The notes: generated from the sequence alone by a model not told the origin. Counted from the stretch's first letter, positions 19,465-28,406 are shown. The stretch: 64,000 bases of DNA from Acetobacter conturbans (GCF_011516755.1 NZ_WOSY01000006.1:124001-188000); one strand, 5' to 3'. Translations and numbers: made by a program.

Positions 19465-20115
19465 TCAGTGCTGCTCCACAAGGGCGTGAAGGCGCTGCTC
19501 CATCTCGTCCGCACTGGCACTCGTCTCGATTGTTCCCACGTAGCGACCCTTGGGATCCATGATCACGATACGTGGCGACAGTTCGTAGGTGTATTCCCAC
19601 ATCGGATCGGGATGTCTGATGATCGGCGCATGATATTCCTTCGTCACGGCCTCCAGCGTAATGGGCGCGGCCGTTCCGGTGATGATCTTGGCGGGAAATT
19701 TCAGCGCATACTGCCGCAGGTTCATCGCAAGGTCGCGGTTGGGATCGAGACTTATGAAGAGAGGTGCAAACAGTTTGCGTGAGGGATCGACGCTCTGAAG
19801 CGCCGTGCTCAGGCGCATGAGTGCCGGAGTGCAGGCATCGTTTGTGCAGTGAATCGCCCCGAACATCACCAGCATCCACCGTCCACGGAAGTGCGTGTCG
19901 GTCATGGTGCCGTCGGAGGAATCCATCAGCCGGAAGGTGCCGCCGACTTCGTTGCCGTTCGAGGCGACGACGGGGCCCATCGAGTCCGCGACCTTGTAGG
20001 CGCCATAGGTTGCGATCGCCGCCACCACGAGGGTGACCAGGACAATGGTGCGGGTTATGCGGTTGGCGCGCTTTACCGCCTCGGGGCCTTTTTGTGGCTT
20101 CGGGGTGTTGTTCAT
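19465..20115 (-). CDS. SCO1/SenC-like membrane-anchored protein with altered metal motif
   Basis: 216-aa protein with one N-terminal membrane anchor (residues about 22-40) and a thioredoxin-like domain (GGTFRLMDSSDGTMTDTHFRGRWMLVMFGA). It resembles SCO proteins that deliver copper to cytochrome c oxidase. The usual CxxxC is CTNDAC here (C90 and C95, CxxxxC). The conserved copper-binding His of SCO (normally in a DHS/DHT motif before the last strand) is not evident; YELSPRIVIMDPKGRY occupies that place. It may bind copper differently or act as a thiol redox protein. It overlaps the polA stop by 3 bp, an unusual neighbour. Confidence 0.75.
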   Translation of the reverse strand: MNNTPKPQKGPEAVKRANRITRTIVLVTLVVAAIATYGAYKVADSMGPVVASNGNEVGGTFRLMDSSDGTMTDTHFRGRWMLVMFGAIHCTNDACTPALMRLSTALQSVDPSRKLFAPLFISLDPNRDLAMNLRQYALKFPAKIITGTAAPITLEAVTKEYHAPIIRHPDPMWEYTYELSPRIVIMDPKGRYVGTIETSASADEMEQRLHALVEQH

Positions 20116-22898
20116 CAGTGTGCCTCCGCCCAGTTGGCTCCCATGCCGGTCTCCACCACCAGTGGCACCGCAAGCTGCGCCGCGTTTTCCATAATCTTTT
20201 TCACGAGCGCCGCTGTCTCCTTCGCTGCGTCTTTTCCAACCTCGAACAGAAGTTCGTCATGCACCTGCAAAAGCATCGTGGCGGACAGTCCGGCCTCGGC
20301 CAGCGCGTGCGGCAGGCGAACCATGGCACGCTTTATGATGTCCGCAGCACCGCCCTGCAACGGCGCGTTGATCGCCTGCCGCTCGGCATAGGAGCGTTGC
20401 GCGCCGTTCTTTGCCGTGATCCCCGGAACGTAGCAACGTCGTCCTAGGGGCGTCACGACATATCCATTGGCCTTCGCCTCGGTCTTCCGTTCATCCATAT
20501 AGTCGCGGATGCCGGGATAGCGGGCAAAATAGGCGTCGATATAAGCACGGGCCTCGCCCATCGAAATGCCAAGCTGCTTGCTCAGTCCAAAGCCGGAAAT
20601 GCCGTAGATGATGCCGAAATTGATGGCCTTGGCCCGACGGCGTGTCAGTGGGTCCATGCCATCCAGCGGCACGCCGAACACTTCCGACGCCGTGCGGGCG
20701 TGAATGTCCTGCCCCAGTTCGAATGCCTCTCTCAGCGTCGGCACGTTCGCCACACTGGCCAGAAGACGCAACTCGATCTGGGAGTAATCCGCCGAGAGCA
20801 GCAGCTTGCCTTCCGGCGCGATGAAGCTGCGGCGGATCTGCGCGCCTTCCTCGGTTCTCACCGGAATGTTCTGAAGATTCGGTTCGTTGGAGGAGAGACG
20901 GCCCGTCGTGGTGATGGCCATCTGGAATGTGGTGTGGACGCGGGACGTTGCCGGGTCCATCTGCTTGAGGAGCGCGTCCGTATAGGTGCTTTTCAGCTTG
21001 GCAAGCTGCCGCCAGGAAAGGATTTTCCCCGGGAGTTCATGCCCCTGATCGGCCAGGTCCTGTAGCACGGAAGAGTCGGTGCTCCATGCGCCGGTCTTGC
21101 CACGCTTGCCGCCCGAAAGGCTCATCTCGTCAAACAGGATTTCTCCAAGCTGCTTTGGAGAGCCGACATTGAACGTGCGCCCGGCCACTTTGTGGATCTC
21201 GGCTTCAATCGTCACCATGCGGCCCGCGAAGTTTTCCGAGAGACGGCGCAACTCTGTCGCATCGACCTTGATGCCGGTCTGTTCCATCGCCGCCAGCACG
21301 CCGATCAGGGGGCGCTCATAGCCCTCATACAGAGCCAGCGCCTTGTTCACGCGCAATTCCGGATGCAACACGTGCCACAGCCGCAGCGTGACATCCGCAT
21401 CTTCCGCCGCATAAGCCGTCGCCTTTTCGAGCGGCACCTGCTGGAAGAGGATGCGGTTCCGGCCTTTTCCCGTCACTTCATCATAGGTGATGGGAACATG
21501 ACCGAGATGCAGCTTTGACAGTTCGTCCATGCCCTGACCGTGCAGACCGGCGGATTGGGCATAGGAAATCAGCATCGTGTCGTCGATCGGGGCGATGGGA
21601 GCGCCCCCGGCACGATGAAACACCAGCAGATCGAATTTGGCGTTCTGAAACACCTTGAGCACGGAGCTGTCGGTGAACAGCGGTTCCAGCGCGGTGACGG
21701 CATCCTTGACCGAAATCTGCTGCCCAACCTGTGCTTCCAGCGTGCCTTCGTGCAGCAACGGCACATAACAGGCGCGTCCGGGTGTTGTGGCCAGCGACAG
21801 CCCGACCATGCGGGCTTTCAGCGGATCAAGCCCGTCAGTCTCGGTATCCACGGCGCAAACACCGGCTGCACGCGCTTCGGTGACCCATTTTTCCAGTGTC
21901 AGCAGATCCGTGACGGTTTCGTAGGGACCGTAGGGGGCCTGATTCGGGTTGACGGGGGCTGCTGCCGGAGGCGCGCTCGCGTTGGCGGCGCGCATTACGG
22001 CGACAGATGTCGCCTTTGCGAGCGGTTTGCCATCGCCCAGACCGAAGCGATGACGGATGGACCGGAACCCCATCTGGTCGAGCCAGTCGCCCAGCACCTC
22101 GTCGTTCGGCTCCTGCACGGATAGGTCGTCCACGGGGACGGGCAGGGGGATGTCACGCTTCAGTGTGACCAGCTTGAGAGAAACGCGGGCGGCTTCGGCA
22201 TGTTCGATCAGCGAATCCCGCCGTTTGGACTGCTTCATGGTCGGAGCCGCTGCCAGCACGGCTTCGAGATCGCCAAATTCGTTCACGAGTGCGGACGCGG
22301 TTTTCGGGCCGATGCCCGGTATGCCTGGCACATTGTCGGTCGGGTCGCCCATCAACGCCTGTACGTCGATGACCCGGTCCGGTCCCACGCCGAATTTCGC
22401 TTCAACCTCGGCGGCTCTGATCGGCTTCTGCTTGATCGGGTCCATCATGTCGACATGCGGACCAATCAACTGCATCAGATCCTTGTCGGATGAGATGATG
22501 GTGCATTGGCCGCCGATCTGATCGATGAAACGGGCATAGCTGGCGATCAGGTCGTCCGCCTCGAACCCTTCAAGCTCGATGCCCGGCACACCGAATGCGG
22601 CGGTCGCCTCACGGATCAGCCCGAATTGCGGGATCAGATCTTCCGGCACGTCCGGCCGGTGCGCCTTGTATTGCGGATAGATCTCGTTGCGGAACGTCAC
22701 GCGACCGGCATCGAAGATAACGGCCAGATGGGTGCCGACATGCTCGCGCATCAGGCGTGTGAGCATGTTGCAGAAGCCGAAGACGGCGTTGACCGGAACG
22801 CCATCGGGGTTGCTCATTGGAGGAAGGGCGTGAAAGGCCCGAAAAATGAAACCACTCCCATCCACTACGACGAGATGGGGCACGCCCGCTTTATTCAT
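20115..22898 (-). CDS. polA: DNA polymerase I
   Basis: 927-aa DNA polymerase I for lagging-strand maturation and repair. All three domains are present. The N-terminal 5'-3' exonuclease shows VVDGSGFIFRAFHALPP and GDPTDNVPGIPGIGPKTA. The 3'-5' proofreading domain has an intact Exo I motif DTETDGLDP and Exo III YAAEDADVTL. The polymerase domain has DYSQIELRLLA, RRAKAINFGIIYGISGFGLS and QVHDELLFEV. Length is normal. Its stop overlaps the SCO-like gene, and the zinc-finger gene lies 13 bp upstream. Confidence 0.98.
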   Translation of the reverse strand: MNKAGVPHLVVVDGSGFIFRAFHALPPMSNPDGVPVNAVFGFCNMLTRLMREHVGTHLAVIFDAGRVTFRNEIYPQYKAHRPDVPEDLIPQFGLIREATAAFGVPGIELEGFEADDLIASYARFIDQIGGQCTIISSDKDLMQLIGPHVDMMDPIKQKPIRAAEVEAKFGVGPDRVIDVQALMGDPTDNVPGIPGIGPKTASALVNEFGDLEAVLAAAPTMKQSKRRDSLIEHAEAARVSLKLVTLKRDIPLPVPVDDLSVQEPNDEVLGDWLDQMGFRSIRHRFGLGDGKPLAKATSVAVMRAANASAPPAAAPVNPNQAPYGPYETVTDLLTLEKWVTEARAAGVCAVDTETDGLDPLKARMVGLSLATTPGRACYVPLLHEGTLEAQVGQQISVKDAVTALEPLFTDSSVLKVFQNAKFDLLVFHRAGGAPIAPIDDTMLISYAQSAGLHGQGMDELSKLHLGHVPITYDEVTGKGRNRILFQQVPLEKATAYAAEDADVTLRLWHVLHPELRVNKALALYEGYERPLIGVLAAMEQTGIKVDATELRRLSENFAGRMVTIEAEIHKVAGRTFNVGSPKQLGEILFDEMSLSGGKRGKTGAWSTDSSVLQDLADQGHELPGKILSWRQLAKLKSTYTDALLKQMDPATSRVHTTFQMAITTTGRLSSNEPNLQNIPVRTEEGAQIRRSFIAPEGKLLLSADYSQIELRLLASVANVPTLREAFELGQDIHARTASEVFGVPLDGMDPLTRRRAKAINFGIIYGISGFGLSKQLGISMGEARAYIDAYFARYPGIRDYMDERKTEAKANGYVVTPLGRRCYVPGITAKNGAQRSYAERQAINAPLQGGAADIIKRAMVRLPHALAEAGLSATMLLQVHDELLFEVGKDAAKETAALVKKIMENAAQLAVPLVVETGMGANWAEAH

Positions 22899-22911
22899 GG
22901 AATGGAAAACC

Positions 22912-23133
22912 TCAGTGCGCGCTGTCCGGCGTTGCGTTCGGGTCCAGCACGAACAGGCGCGAGCAATAGGGGCAGAAAGTCTGGTGATCGCCGATCTTCA
23001 GCCACACTTTCGGATGCCCGAGAGGACCGAGGCCGCCATCACAGGAAATCTTGCGCGCCTGCACGATGACCGTCTCGACGTGGCCAAGAAGAGGCTTGGG
23101 GGTCGGATTCGTGGGCTGGATCAGCATCGGCAT
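22912..23133 (-). CDS. Small zinc-finger domain protein (zf-CHCC, NDUFS6-like)
   Basis: 73-aa protein with the conserved bacterial zinc-finger pattern CDGGLGPLGHPKVWLKIG... CPYCSRLFVL, four zinc ligands (C, H, C, C). The family is homologous to the mitochondrial complex I accessory subunit NDUFS6. The ATG at 23133 is preferred over 23151 because AGGAT sits 6 nt before it. It is the first gene of the polA transcript, divergent from the hydrolase at 23242. Confidence 0.85.
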   Translation of the reverse strand: MPMLIQPTNPTPKPLLGHVETVIVQARKISCDGGLGPLGHPKVWLKIGDHQTFCPYCSRLFVLDPNATPDSAH

Positions 23134-23241
23134 GGCGTCATCCTGTTGCATGAGGCCGGTTGGCCTGTCGGGTGCGCGATGATACGCAGGAACGTCGTGA
23201 GTTCAAACCACCTGCACAGCCTTTTGTCCGGCCTTCGCATC

Positions 23242-24333
23242 ATGGCTGCCCGTTTGAGGCCCTGTATCGGGCTCGTTCTGGGTGCAGCCCTCCTGTCCGG
23301 GTGTGCGCAGGAGCCTGTCATCCATGCACCGTCCCGTTACGCGGCCTACGCACGGCTCATCCCACCAGATCGCCTGCTGACTCTTTCCGACGGAGCCCGG
23401 ATTCCCGTCCGTATATGGCCTGCGAAAGGGCCGGAGAAAGGCAGAATTCTCGCCCTTCACGGTTTCAATGACAGCCGGGATGCGTGGGAGTTTTCAGCCC
23501 CTGCGTTTGCCGCCTCCGGCTTTACTGTCTGGGCTCCCGACCAGAGAGGATTCGGAGCGGCTCCTGAGCGCGCGGGGTGGGACGGCACGGAGCGTCTGGT
23601 GAAGGATGCGCGGGAAGAACTGATGCAGATGGCGCGCGAGTCTGCGACGGCGTTTGGCCACATTCCCGTCTGGCTGATGGGTGAAAGCATGGGCGGTGCG
23701 GTGGCGATGCTCGCAGCGAGCGGCCCGCAGGCTCCTTCGATGGCCGGTGTGATCCTGCTGGCTCCTGCCGTGTGGAATCTCGGCCCCATTGGCAGGCTGC
23801 CTGCCCATCTGCTGGCAGACATCGCTCCGGAGGGTGCGTTGTCGGGGCACGAACTTCCCGTGCATGTGGTGGCGACCAACAACATAGCCGCCCTGCGTCG
23901 GTTGTATTTTGATCCGCTGACGCTTCACATCACTCATTTTCGCGCCTTGCGGGGACTGGTCGATCTGATGGCGCAGGCATCCCATGCGGCGAAGTCTCAG
24001 CACGTCCCGACGCTGGTGATTTACGGCGATCGGGACCAGTTCGTTCCTCCCGAGGCGATGGCTCATGCGTGGCGCCACTTCCCAGCGGAGGTGCGGCGCG
24101 ATCTGATTCCGGGCGGCCATCACCTCCTCCTGCGAGACCGCGAGGGCGGACGCGTGGTGGACGATATCCTGAGCTGGCTTGATCATCCCGATGCGCCGTT
24201 GCCTTCGGGTGGAGATGTCTCTGCGGCAGTCTGGGCTGCCGAAAACGGTGCGCAGCCGGATGGGCCCGCGCAAGGAGCGGTTCAGCCGTTTCCACTCCTG
24301 CCGTCCCGGCTCGATGGGGCTGTAGCTCCCTAA
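23242..24333 (+). CDS. Lysophospholipase-like alpha/beta-hydrolase lipoprotein
   Basis: 363-aa lipoprotein hydrolase. The chosen ATG opens a short lipoprotein signal (MAARLRPCIGLVLGAALLSGC). Ahead of it the frame stays open to 22846 over polA-antisense sequence, so that part is not real; an ATG at 23179 is an alternative. The fold shows ILALHGFNDSRDAWE, oxyanion and Asp regions APDQRGFG, a nucleophile elbow GESMGG, an acid in YGDRDQFVPP, and a late His in PGGHHLLLRD. This matches the Serine aminopeptidase S33/monoacylglycerol lipase group. The Pro/Ala-rich tail of about 50 residues is unassigned. Confidence 0.85.
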   Translation: MAARLRPCIGLVLGAALLSGCAQEPVIHAPSRYAAYARLIPPDRLLTLSDGARIPVRIWPAKGPEKGRILALHGFNDSRDAWEFSAPAFAASGFTVWAPDQRGFGAAPERAGWDGTERLVKDAREELMQMARESATAFGHIPVWLMGESMGGAVAMLAASGPQAPSMAGVILLAPAVWNLGPIGRLPAHLLADIAPEGALSGHELPVHVVATNNIAALRRLYFDPLTLHITHFRALRGLVDLMAQASHAAKSQHVPTLVIYGDRDQFVPPEAMAHAWRHFPAEVRRDLIPGGHHLLLRDREGGRVVDDILSWLDHPDAPLPSGGDVSAAVWAAENGAQPDGPAQGAVQPFPLLPSRLDGAVAP

Positions 24334-24419
24334 AAACGGTGGCTTGCGTGTAAAATGCTGCCGGACCGTCAGTCCGCTCTTGGCAAAGCCGATCTGCCTG
24401 CTGTAGGAAAGCGCGAAGT

Positions 24420-24496
24420 GGACCCGTAGCTCAGCTGGATAGAGCGTCGCCCTCCGAAGGCGAAGGCCGAAGGTTCGAATCCTTTCGGGTCCGCCA
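24420..24496 (+). tRNA. tRNA-Arg (anticodon CCG)
   Basis: 77-nt cloverleaf. The acceptor stem GGACCCG pairs with CGGGTCC, discriminator G, CCA is encoded. D-arm GCTC..GAGC, anticodon arm CGCC-CTCCGAA-GGCG giving anticodon CCG (codon CGG), T-loop TTCGAAT. All arms pair well. Confidence 0.95.
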
Positions 24497-24526
24497 TATT
24501 TCTCTAAAAATGACAGTAGCCTTCAC

Positions 24527-24568
24527 GAAAACGCTTTCCATCATCATGGAGCGCGGGCGTTTTCTGTT
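24527..24568 (+). terminator. Terminator-like hairpin after tRNA-Arg
   Basis: Inverted repeat GAAAACGC / GCGTTTTC enclosing a further imperfect stem (TTTCCAT / ATGGAG), 30 bp past the tRNA 3' end. The right arm carries TTTT, consistent with rho-independent termination. Confidence 0.6.
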
Positions 24569-24690
24569 GTAAAAACAGCGGCATTTCCCGCAAGAAACGC
24601 TGTTTGCCCGGTCCTCTGACTGTATGGTCCACAGGCATTCCCAGAAATCCGGGCCAGCAAGTCGGGTATTTGTTCGGAGGAGAGCAGATC

Positions 24691-24858
24691 ATGCCGTGGA
24701 CCTCAAAGGACGCCGAGCGACACACGCATAAAGCGACGACTGAAGAACTTCAGGCGCTTTGGGCAAAAGTGGCGAATGAATGTCTGGACCGGACCGGTGA
24801 CGAAGGACGCGCCGTGCGGGAAGCAAATGCAGTAGTGGCGCGCCAGTCCGGAAGTTGA
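24691..24858 (+). CDS. Small conserved hypothetical protein
   Basis: 55-aa basic protein beginning MPWTSKDAERHTHKAT and ending REANAVVARQSGS. Proteins of this shape (MPWTSKDA..HTxKA ... ANxxLxRTGDEGxAIREANAVV) occur in many Proteobacteria with no assigned function. The start is clear: CGGAGGAGAGCAGATC precedes ATG 24691, and the longer frame to 24604 has no comparable site. It lies just after the tRNA and converges on the thioesterase gene. Confidence 0.75.
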   Translation: MPWTSKDAERHTHKATTEELQALWAKVANECLDRTGDEGRAVREANAVVARQSGS

Positions 24859-24897
24859 TGTCTCCCTGAGGGAGAGACGGCACGCCGCCAGTATCCC

Positions 24898-25314
24898 TCA
24901 CTCGGTAATCGTGTCGAACCCGTCTTCCGGTGGTAGATGGCGGGGCTTGCGGTTCTCATCCAGCGCGACAAACGTGAATTTGCCCTGCGTGACCCGGCTG
25001 CGCTGATTTGTATTACGGGCGCGCCGCCATGTTTCCACATGCACGATGATGGATGACTGACCGGTCTGGGTGATCTTTGTGTAAATGCTGACTTCATCGC
25101 CAACCGCGACGGGTTCGTGAAAGATGAAGCTGTCGATCGCCACGGTGACGCAGCGGCCTTTTGCCCGGAATGCTGCGGCAGTGCCTGCCGCGAGGTCCAT
25201 CTGGGAGACCAGCCAGCCACCGAAAACATCCCCGGCTGGATTGGTGTCGGTCGGCATGGCGACCACCCGAATCGTCGGGATCGCTTCGGGGGGATAAGGG
25301 GAGGGTGTCGGCAC
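24898..25314 (-). CDS. Acyl-CoA thioesterase (YciA-like hotdog fold)
   Basis: Hydrolyses acyl-CoA thioesters; cytoplasmic hotdog-fold enzyme of about 138 aa. Visible motifs are MPTDTNPAGDVFGGWLVSQMDLAAGTAA (catalytic N/D region) and VAIDSFIFHEPVAVGDEVSIYTKI. The start is uncertain. I chose GTG 25314 (VPTPSPYPPEAIPTIRVVAMP) with AAGGA upstream, which matches family length. An ATG at 25422 would add 36 residues that do not look conserved. An ATG at 25346 with a strong GGAGG is in another frame and would not give this protein. Confidence 0.85.
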   Translation of the reverse strand: MPTPSPYPPEAIPTIRVVAMPTDTNPAGDVFGGWLVSQMDLAAGTAAAFRAKGRCVTVAIDSFIFHEPVAVGDEVSIYTKITQTGQSSIIVHVETWRRARNTNQRSRVTQGKFTFVALDENRKPRHLPPEDGFDTITE

Positions 25315-25595
25315 GGAGACAATCCTTGGTAAAGTCGTAACCGCATGGCCTCCCTTTGTCCGACAAGACAAACAGGACTCCTGCGCGGAAGAGTGTAACC
25401 CCGTCAGTAGGCTGTCATGCAACAGATGATCCTGCGGGTCCGGTCCGTTTCGGAGGATTTGCTGAACACGGATTTTTTACTTTCACCGCTTCAGGCAGCG
25501 TCACAGTGGCTCAGTGACACGAGATGGGGAATGGCGTTGGATGGCTTCAAGCTGTAGCATGTAACCATCTGAATCGAGGGGCATCCGCGAAATCC

Positions 25596-26303
25596 ATGAA
25601 TCCCATGCCATTCTTTAACTCACGGCGCGCTTCCCGCGCTCTGACGGTTTTGTCCCTGATAACCGGGTGCGCGGTTGCTGGTGTGCCTGCGCATCATGCG
25701 GCAGCACAGGCCATCATCACCGGCAACACCACAACCATGGCGACAGTCGAGACCGTCGATGCCTCCACGGGAGAAATCCTCCTGCGTGGCGATGATGGAG
25801 ATCTGTTCACCATAGACATGCCGGCCCGGCGTCACGCCCTGCCGCATCTCAATGTCGCAGATCGTCTGAGCGTGCGTTCCTTCAAAACACTCGACGCCAC
25901 GCTGGCCGAGCCCGGCACGCCACAGCCGGAGTCGACCGTTTCCACGGCGCGCGGATATGCGAATCGTCATCCGCATGGAACACTGGTGTCGTTCCGGCGT
26001 CGGCGCGTCCGCGTGATCTCCACCAACCTGACGGCTCACACCCTCACGGTTGCGGACGCTTCGGGCGCACCGAAGGAAGTCCTGATCACACGCACGATTT
26101 TCTATCCGTTGCTGGCAAGTCTGAAAAAGGGTGACGAAGTCGACGTCACGACCATGGATGCGGTGTCCTATACGGTCATGAACCGCACCGTTGCCCCGAA
26201 TGTTCAAGTGCAGCAGCAGGCTGGGTCAGCCGCTCAACCGGGCGCGGTTGCTCCCCAGTCCCCAGCTCCCGTTGCACCCCAGCCTTCAGCCGCCGCTCAG
26301 TAA
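25596..26303 (+). CDS. Exported protein of unknown function
   Basis: 235-aa protein with a signal peptide (SRRASRALTVLSLITGCAVAGVPAHHAAAQA). The mature part has two similar beta-rich segments, TVETVDASTGEILLRGDDGDLFTIDMP and VRVISTNLTAHTLTVADASG..EVLIT, suggesting a duplicated small barrel. The tail is rich in Pro, Ala and Gln. The frame extends to 25524, but ATG 25596 (or 25605) best precedes the signal peptide. I recognise no family. The small lipoprotein at 26384 follows 80 bp downstream and may be co-transcribed. Confidence 0.65.
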   Translation: MNPMPFFNSRRASRALTVLSLITGCAVAGVPAHHAAAQAIITGNTTTMATVETVDASTGEILLRGDDGDLFTIDMPARRHALPHLNVADRLSVRSFKTLDATLAEPGTPQPESTVSTARGYANRHPHGTLVSFRRRRVRVISTNLTAHTLTVADASGAPKEVLITRTIFYPLLASLKKGDEVDVTTMDAVSYTVMNRTVAPNVQVQQQAGSAAQPGAVAPQSPAPVAPQPSAAAQ

Positions 26304-26383
26304 GTTAAGAGTTGAAGCACTGGAACAGCGCGGGGAACAATTCTGTCTTCCTGCGCTGAACTGGAGGCACAAGGGAAGCTGAG

Positions 26384-26494
26384 ATGAAAATCATTCTTGT
26401 GATGCTTCTTCTTCTGAGCGCCTGCCAGACTCATCAGACCCACCACTACATGCAGGGTTTATACGGGGCAGGGGGCGCGGGTGGCATGCCCTGA
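26384..26494 (+). CDS. Very small predicted lipoprotein (36 aa)
   Basis: ATG 26384 opens MKIILVMLLLLSAC, a complete lipoprotein signal with lipobox LSAC, followed by a 22-residue His/Gly-rich tail (QTHQTHHYMQGLYGAGGAGG). GGAGG and GGGAAG lie just upstream. The short hydrophobic signal plus lipobox and a good ribosome site make translation plausible. The His-rich mature peptide might bind metal. Function unknown; it ends 33 bp before the convergent glycosyltransferase. Confidence 0.6.
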   Translation: MKIILVMLLLLSACQTHQTHHYMQGLYGAGGAGGMP

Positions 26495-26527
26495 CGTCCC
26501 CCCGTCCTGCGCACGGCGAGGAACGCC

Positions 26528-27682
26528 CTAGTTTTTGGCAGGAAGCTGTTTTTTCCGTCGCGGCGCAGGCTTCCTGCTTTTTTCCACAGGAAGTTGTGAG
26601 CGCAGGATTTTCCGGGTGTCCGGCGTTTCGGCTGGCATCTCAGGCTCAGGAAGAGGCTGAGGCCGCTCAGTGCTGGGGCTTTCTTCGGAAATGGCGCGTT
26701 TTTCTTTCTGCCCATACTTCAGATAATGCCACAGAGGCGCGGCATTAGCGGCCAGAACATCCAGATTGAGATGCAGATAGGTCTGCGCGTTGAAGTGGGT
26801 CGTCTGAACAATCGCGCCGTTCAGCACATCCACAAGATCTGTCGTGCCCGGTGTGGGCTTTTTGGGGAAAGTCTCACTGGTAAAATAGGTGCCAGCGATC
26901 CCGAGCGCCCGCAGCAGAACGGCGATATCAGGAAAACTCAAAAACTGTCCGTTTCTGAAGGGCCTGAGATAATCCTCTTCTTCCATTTGCAGATACTGGA
27001 TCAGGTGTGCCTCTGGCCCCCTGTAACCGGACAGAATCTTCGGATTGTCCAGCGGAACGCTTTTTTCCAGTTTATGATGAGTATGGCGCAACAGGGCCGG
27101 AAATGGCTTGTTGTGCATGTGGAACAGCGTGAAATCGGTGATCCGATATCCCTCAGCCCGACTTGACGTGCAGCCTTTCAAGCCCTGATCGATGGTCTGT
27201 ACCGTATCAGCAGCCAGAAAATGGCGCATATAGTCTTCAGGTTTGAAATATCCGGGCATCGAGGGGATGTTGCGAAAGGAGGAGATGATCTCAAGCACGC
27301 GCTTTTCGCCAAGGAGCGCGTCGAAAGCCAGATGGATGGCTTCCCGCGAACAGCTCACGCCCTTGTTGGTAAAGACCGCCAGAAATTCATCACAGTCCAC
27401 CGGCAGAACGAAATCATAATCGCCACGGGCATCCCAATGGCGGATCACATTCTCGAAATGGGCATTGCGGCCAAGGAAATCTTCCGGGCGGCCATGTTCC
27501 CAACGAATGTCCGCCCCCGCACGTTCGTAGGTTCTGAGGGTTTCGATGACCTTCTTATCTTTTGAGTTGTTGTCAAAGACGGTAAGATTTTCAAAGCCGA
27601 AGAGATAACCATAATACCGGAACCAGGATTCCAGCAGGAGGTCTTCGTCCCGCTGCATCATAAGGCATCGTACCCGAGCCAT
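26528..27682 (-). CDS. Glycosyltransferase family 2-like protein
   Basis: 384-aa cytoplasmic glycosyltransferase of the Glyco_tranf_2_4/GT92-like type. The N-terminus MARVRCLMMQRDEDLLLESWFRYYG is followed by the nucleotide-binding DNNSKD and the DxD-like metal motif VDCDEFLAVF. The C-terminal tail is basic (RKPAPRRKKQLPAKN). The ATG at 27682 is preferred over 27733 because AAGGATTCTCA precedes it. It probably modifies a surface polysaccharide; the acceptor is unknown. It is transcribed divergently from ruvC. Confidence 0.8.
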   Translation of the reverse strand: MARVRCLMMQRDEDLLLESWFRYYGYLFGFENLTVFDNNSKDKKVIETLRTYERAGADIRWEHGRPEDFLGRNAHFENVIRHWDARGDYDFVLPVDCDEFLAVFTNKGVSCSREAIHLAFDALLGEKRVLEIISSFRNIPSMPGYFKPEDYMRHFLAADTVQTIDQGLKGCTSSRAEGYRITDFTLFHMHNKPFPALLRHTHHKLEKSVPLDNPKILSGYRGPEAHLIQYLQMEEEDYLRPFRNGQFLSFPDIAVLLRALGIAGTYFTSETFPKKPTPGTTDLVDVLNGAIVQTTHFNAQTYLHLNLDVLAANAAPLWHYLKYGQKEKRAISEESPSTERPQPLPEPEMPAETPDTRKILRSQLPVEKSRKPAPRRKKQLPAKN

Positions 27683-27863
27683 TGAGAATCCTTTCGCATT
27701 GATGGTCAGTTCTGTTGTGGTGTGATTTGTCACTGAAAAACTTAAAAGTTTCTTTTTGAAAAGAAATATTCTTCAGGCTTTTATCGAAATGGCAACATGC
27801 TGATCGTCAGTCAGGAGCCGTCCTGCTCTGGTGTCGCCCGGACAGGAACGCTAAGAGAACAGA

Positions 27864-28406
27864 ATGACTTCCCGAGCCCGCCTTATCGGTATTGACCCCG
27901 GCCTCCGTTTCACCGGCTGGGGCGTGGTTGACGTTGACGGCAACCGTCTCATTCATGTTGCCGATGGTGTAATCGCGACGGACGGAGACGAGCCCGTTCC
28001 CGCCCGCCTGTGCGCGCTTTACGACGCGCTGACGGCCCTGATCCAGACCCACAAGCCAAGCGAAGCCGCAGTGGAGGAAACCTATGTCAATCGCAACGGT
28101 TCCTCCACCCTGAAGCTCGGTTATGCCCGTGGCGTAGCGCTTCTCGCCCCGGCATTGGAGGGGCTGAGCGTCTCGGAATACGGGGCGATGTCCGTAAAAC
28201 GGGCTGTCGTCGGGACGGGGGCCGCGACTAAGGATCAGGTGGAAATGATGGTGCGACGGCTGCTGCCCACGGCCACCATTCGCCGTACCGATGCCTCCGA
28301 TGCACTGGCGGTCGCTATCTGCCATGCCCATCATCGCGCCAATACCCTGCGTATCGAAGCCGGACTCCAGAGCGCTCTGGCGCGTGCTGCGGGTGAACGT
28401 CGATGA
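27864..28406 (+). CDS. ruvC: Holliday junction endonuclease RuvC
   Basis: 180-aa resolvase that cuts Holliday junctions moved by RuvAB. The catalytic carboxylates are in place: IGIDPGLRFTGWG (first Asp), AAVEETYVNRN (Glu), and RTDASDALAVAICHAH (final Asp pair). First gene of ruvCAB; the stop overlaps the ruvA start (ATGA). Confidence 0.98.
   Translation: MTSRARLIGIDPGLRFTGWGVVDVDGNRLIHVADGVIATDGDEPVPARLCALYDALTALIQTHKPSEAAVEETYVNRNGSSTLKLGYARGVALLAPALEGLSVSEYGAMSVKRAVVGTGAATKDQVEMMVRRLLPTATIRRTDASDALAVAICHAHHRANTLRIEAGLQSALARAAGERR

Noticed and set aside
22846-23241. Extended N-terminus of the lysophospholipase-like gene
   Set aside because: It runs antisense through the polA start and the zinc-finger gene; the lipoprotein signal begins at 23242.
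24420-24858. tRNA-Arg as an integration site for a mobile element
   Set aside because: Integrases often target tRNAs, but I found no repeated tRNA 3' end, no integrase and no foreign cargo next to it.
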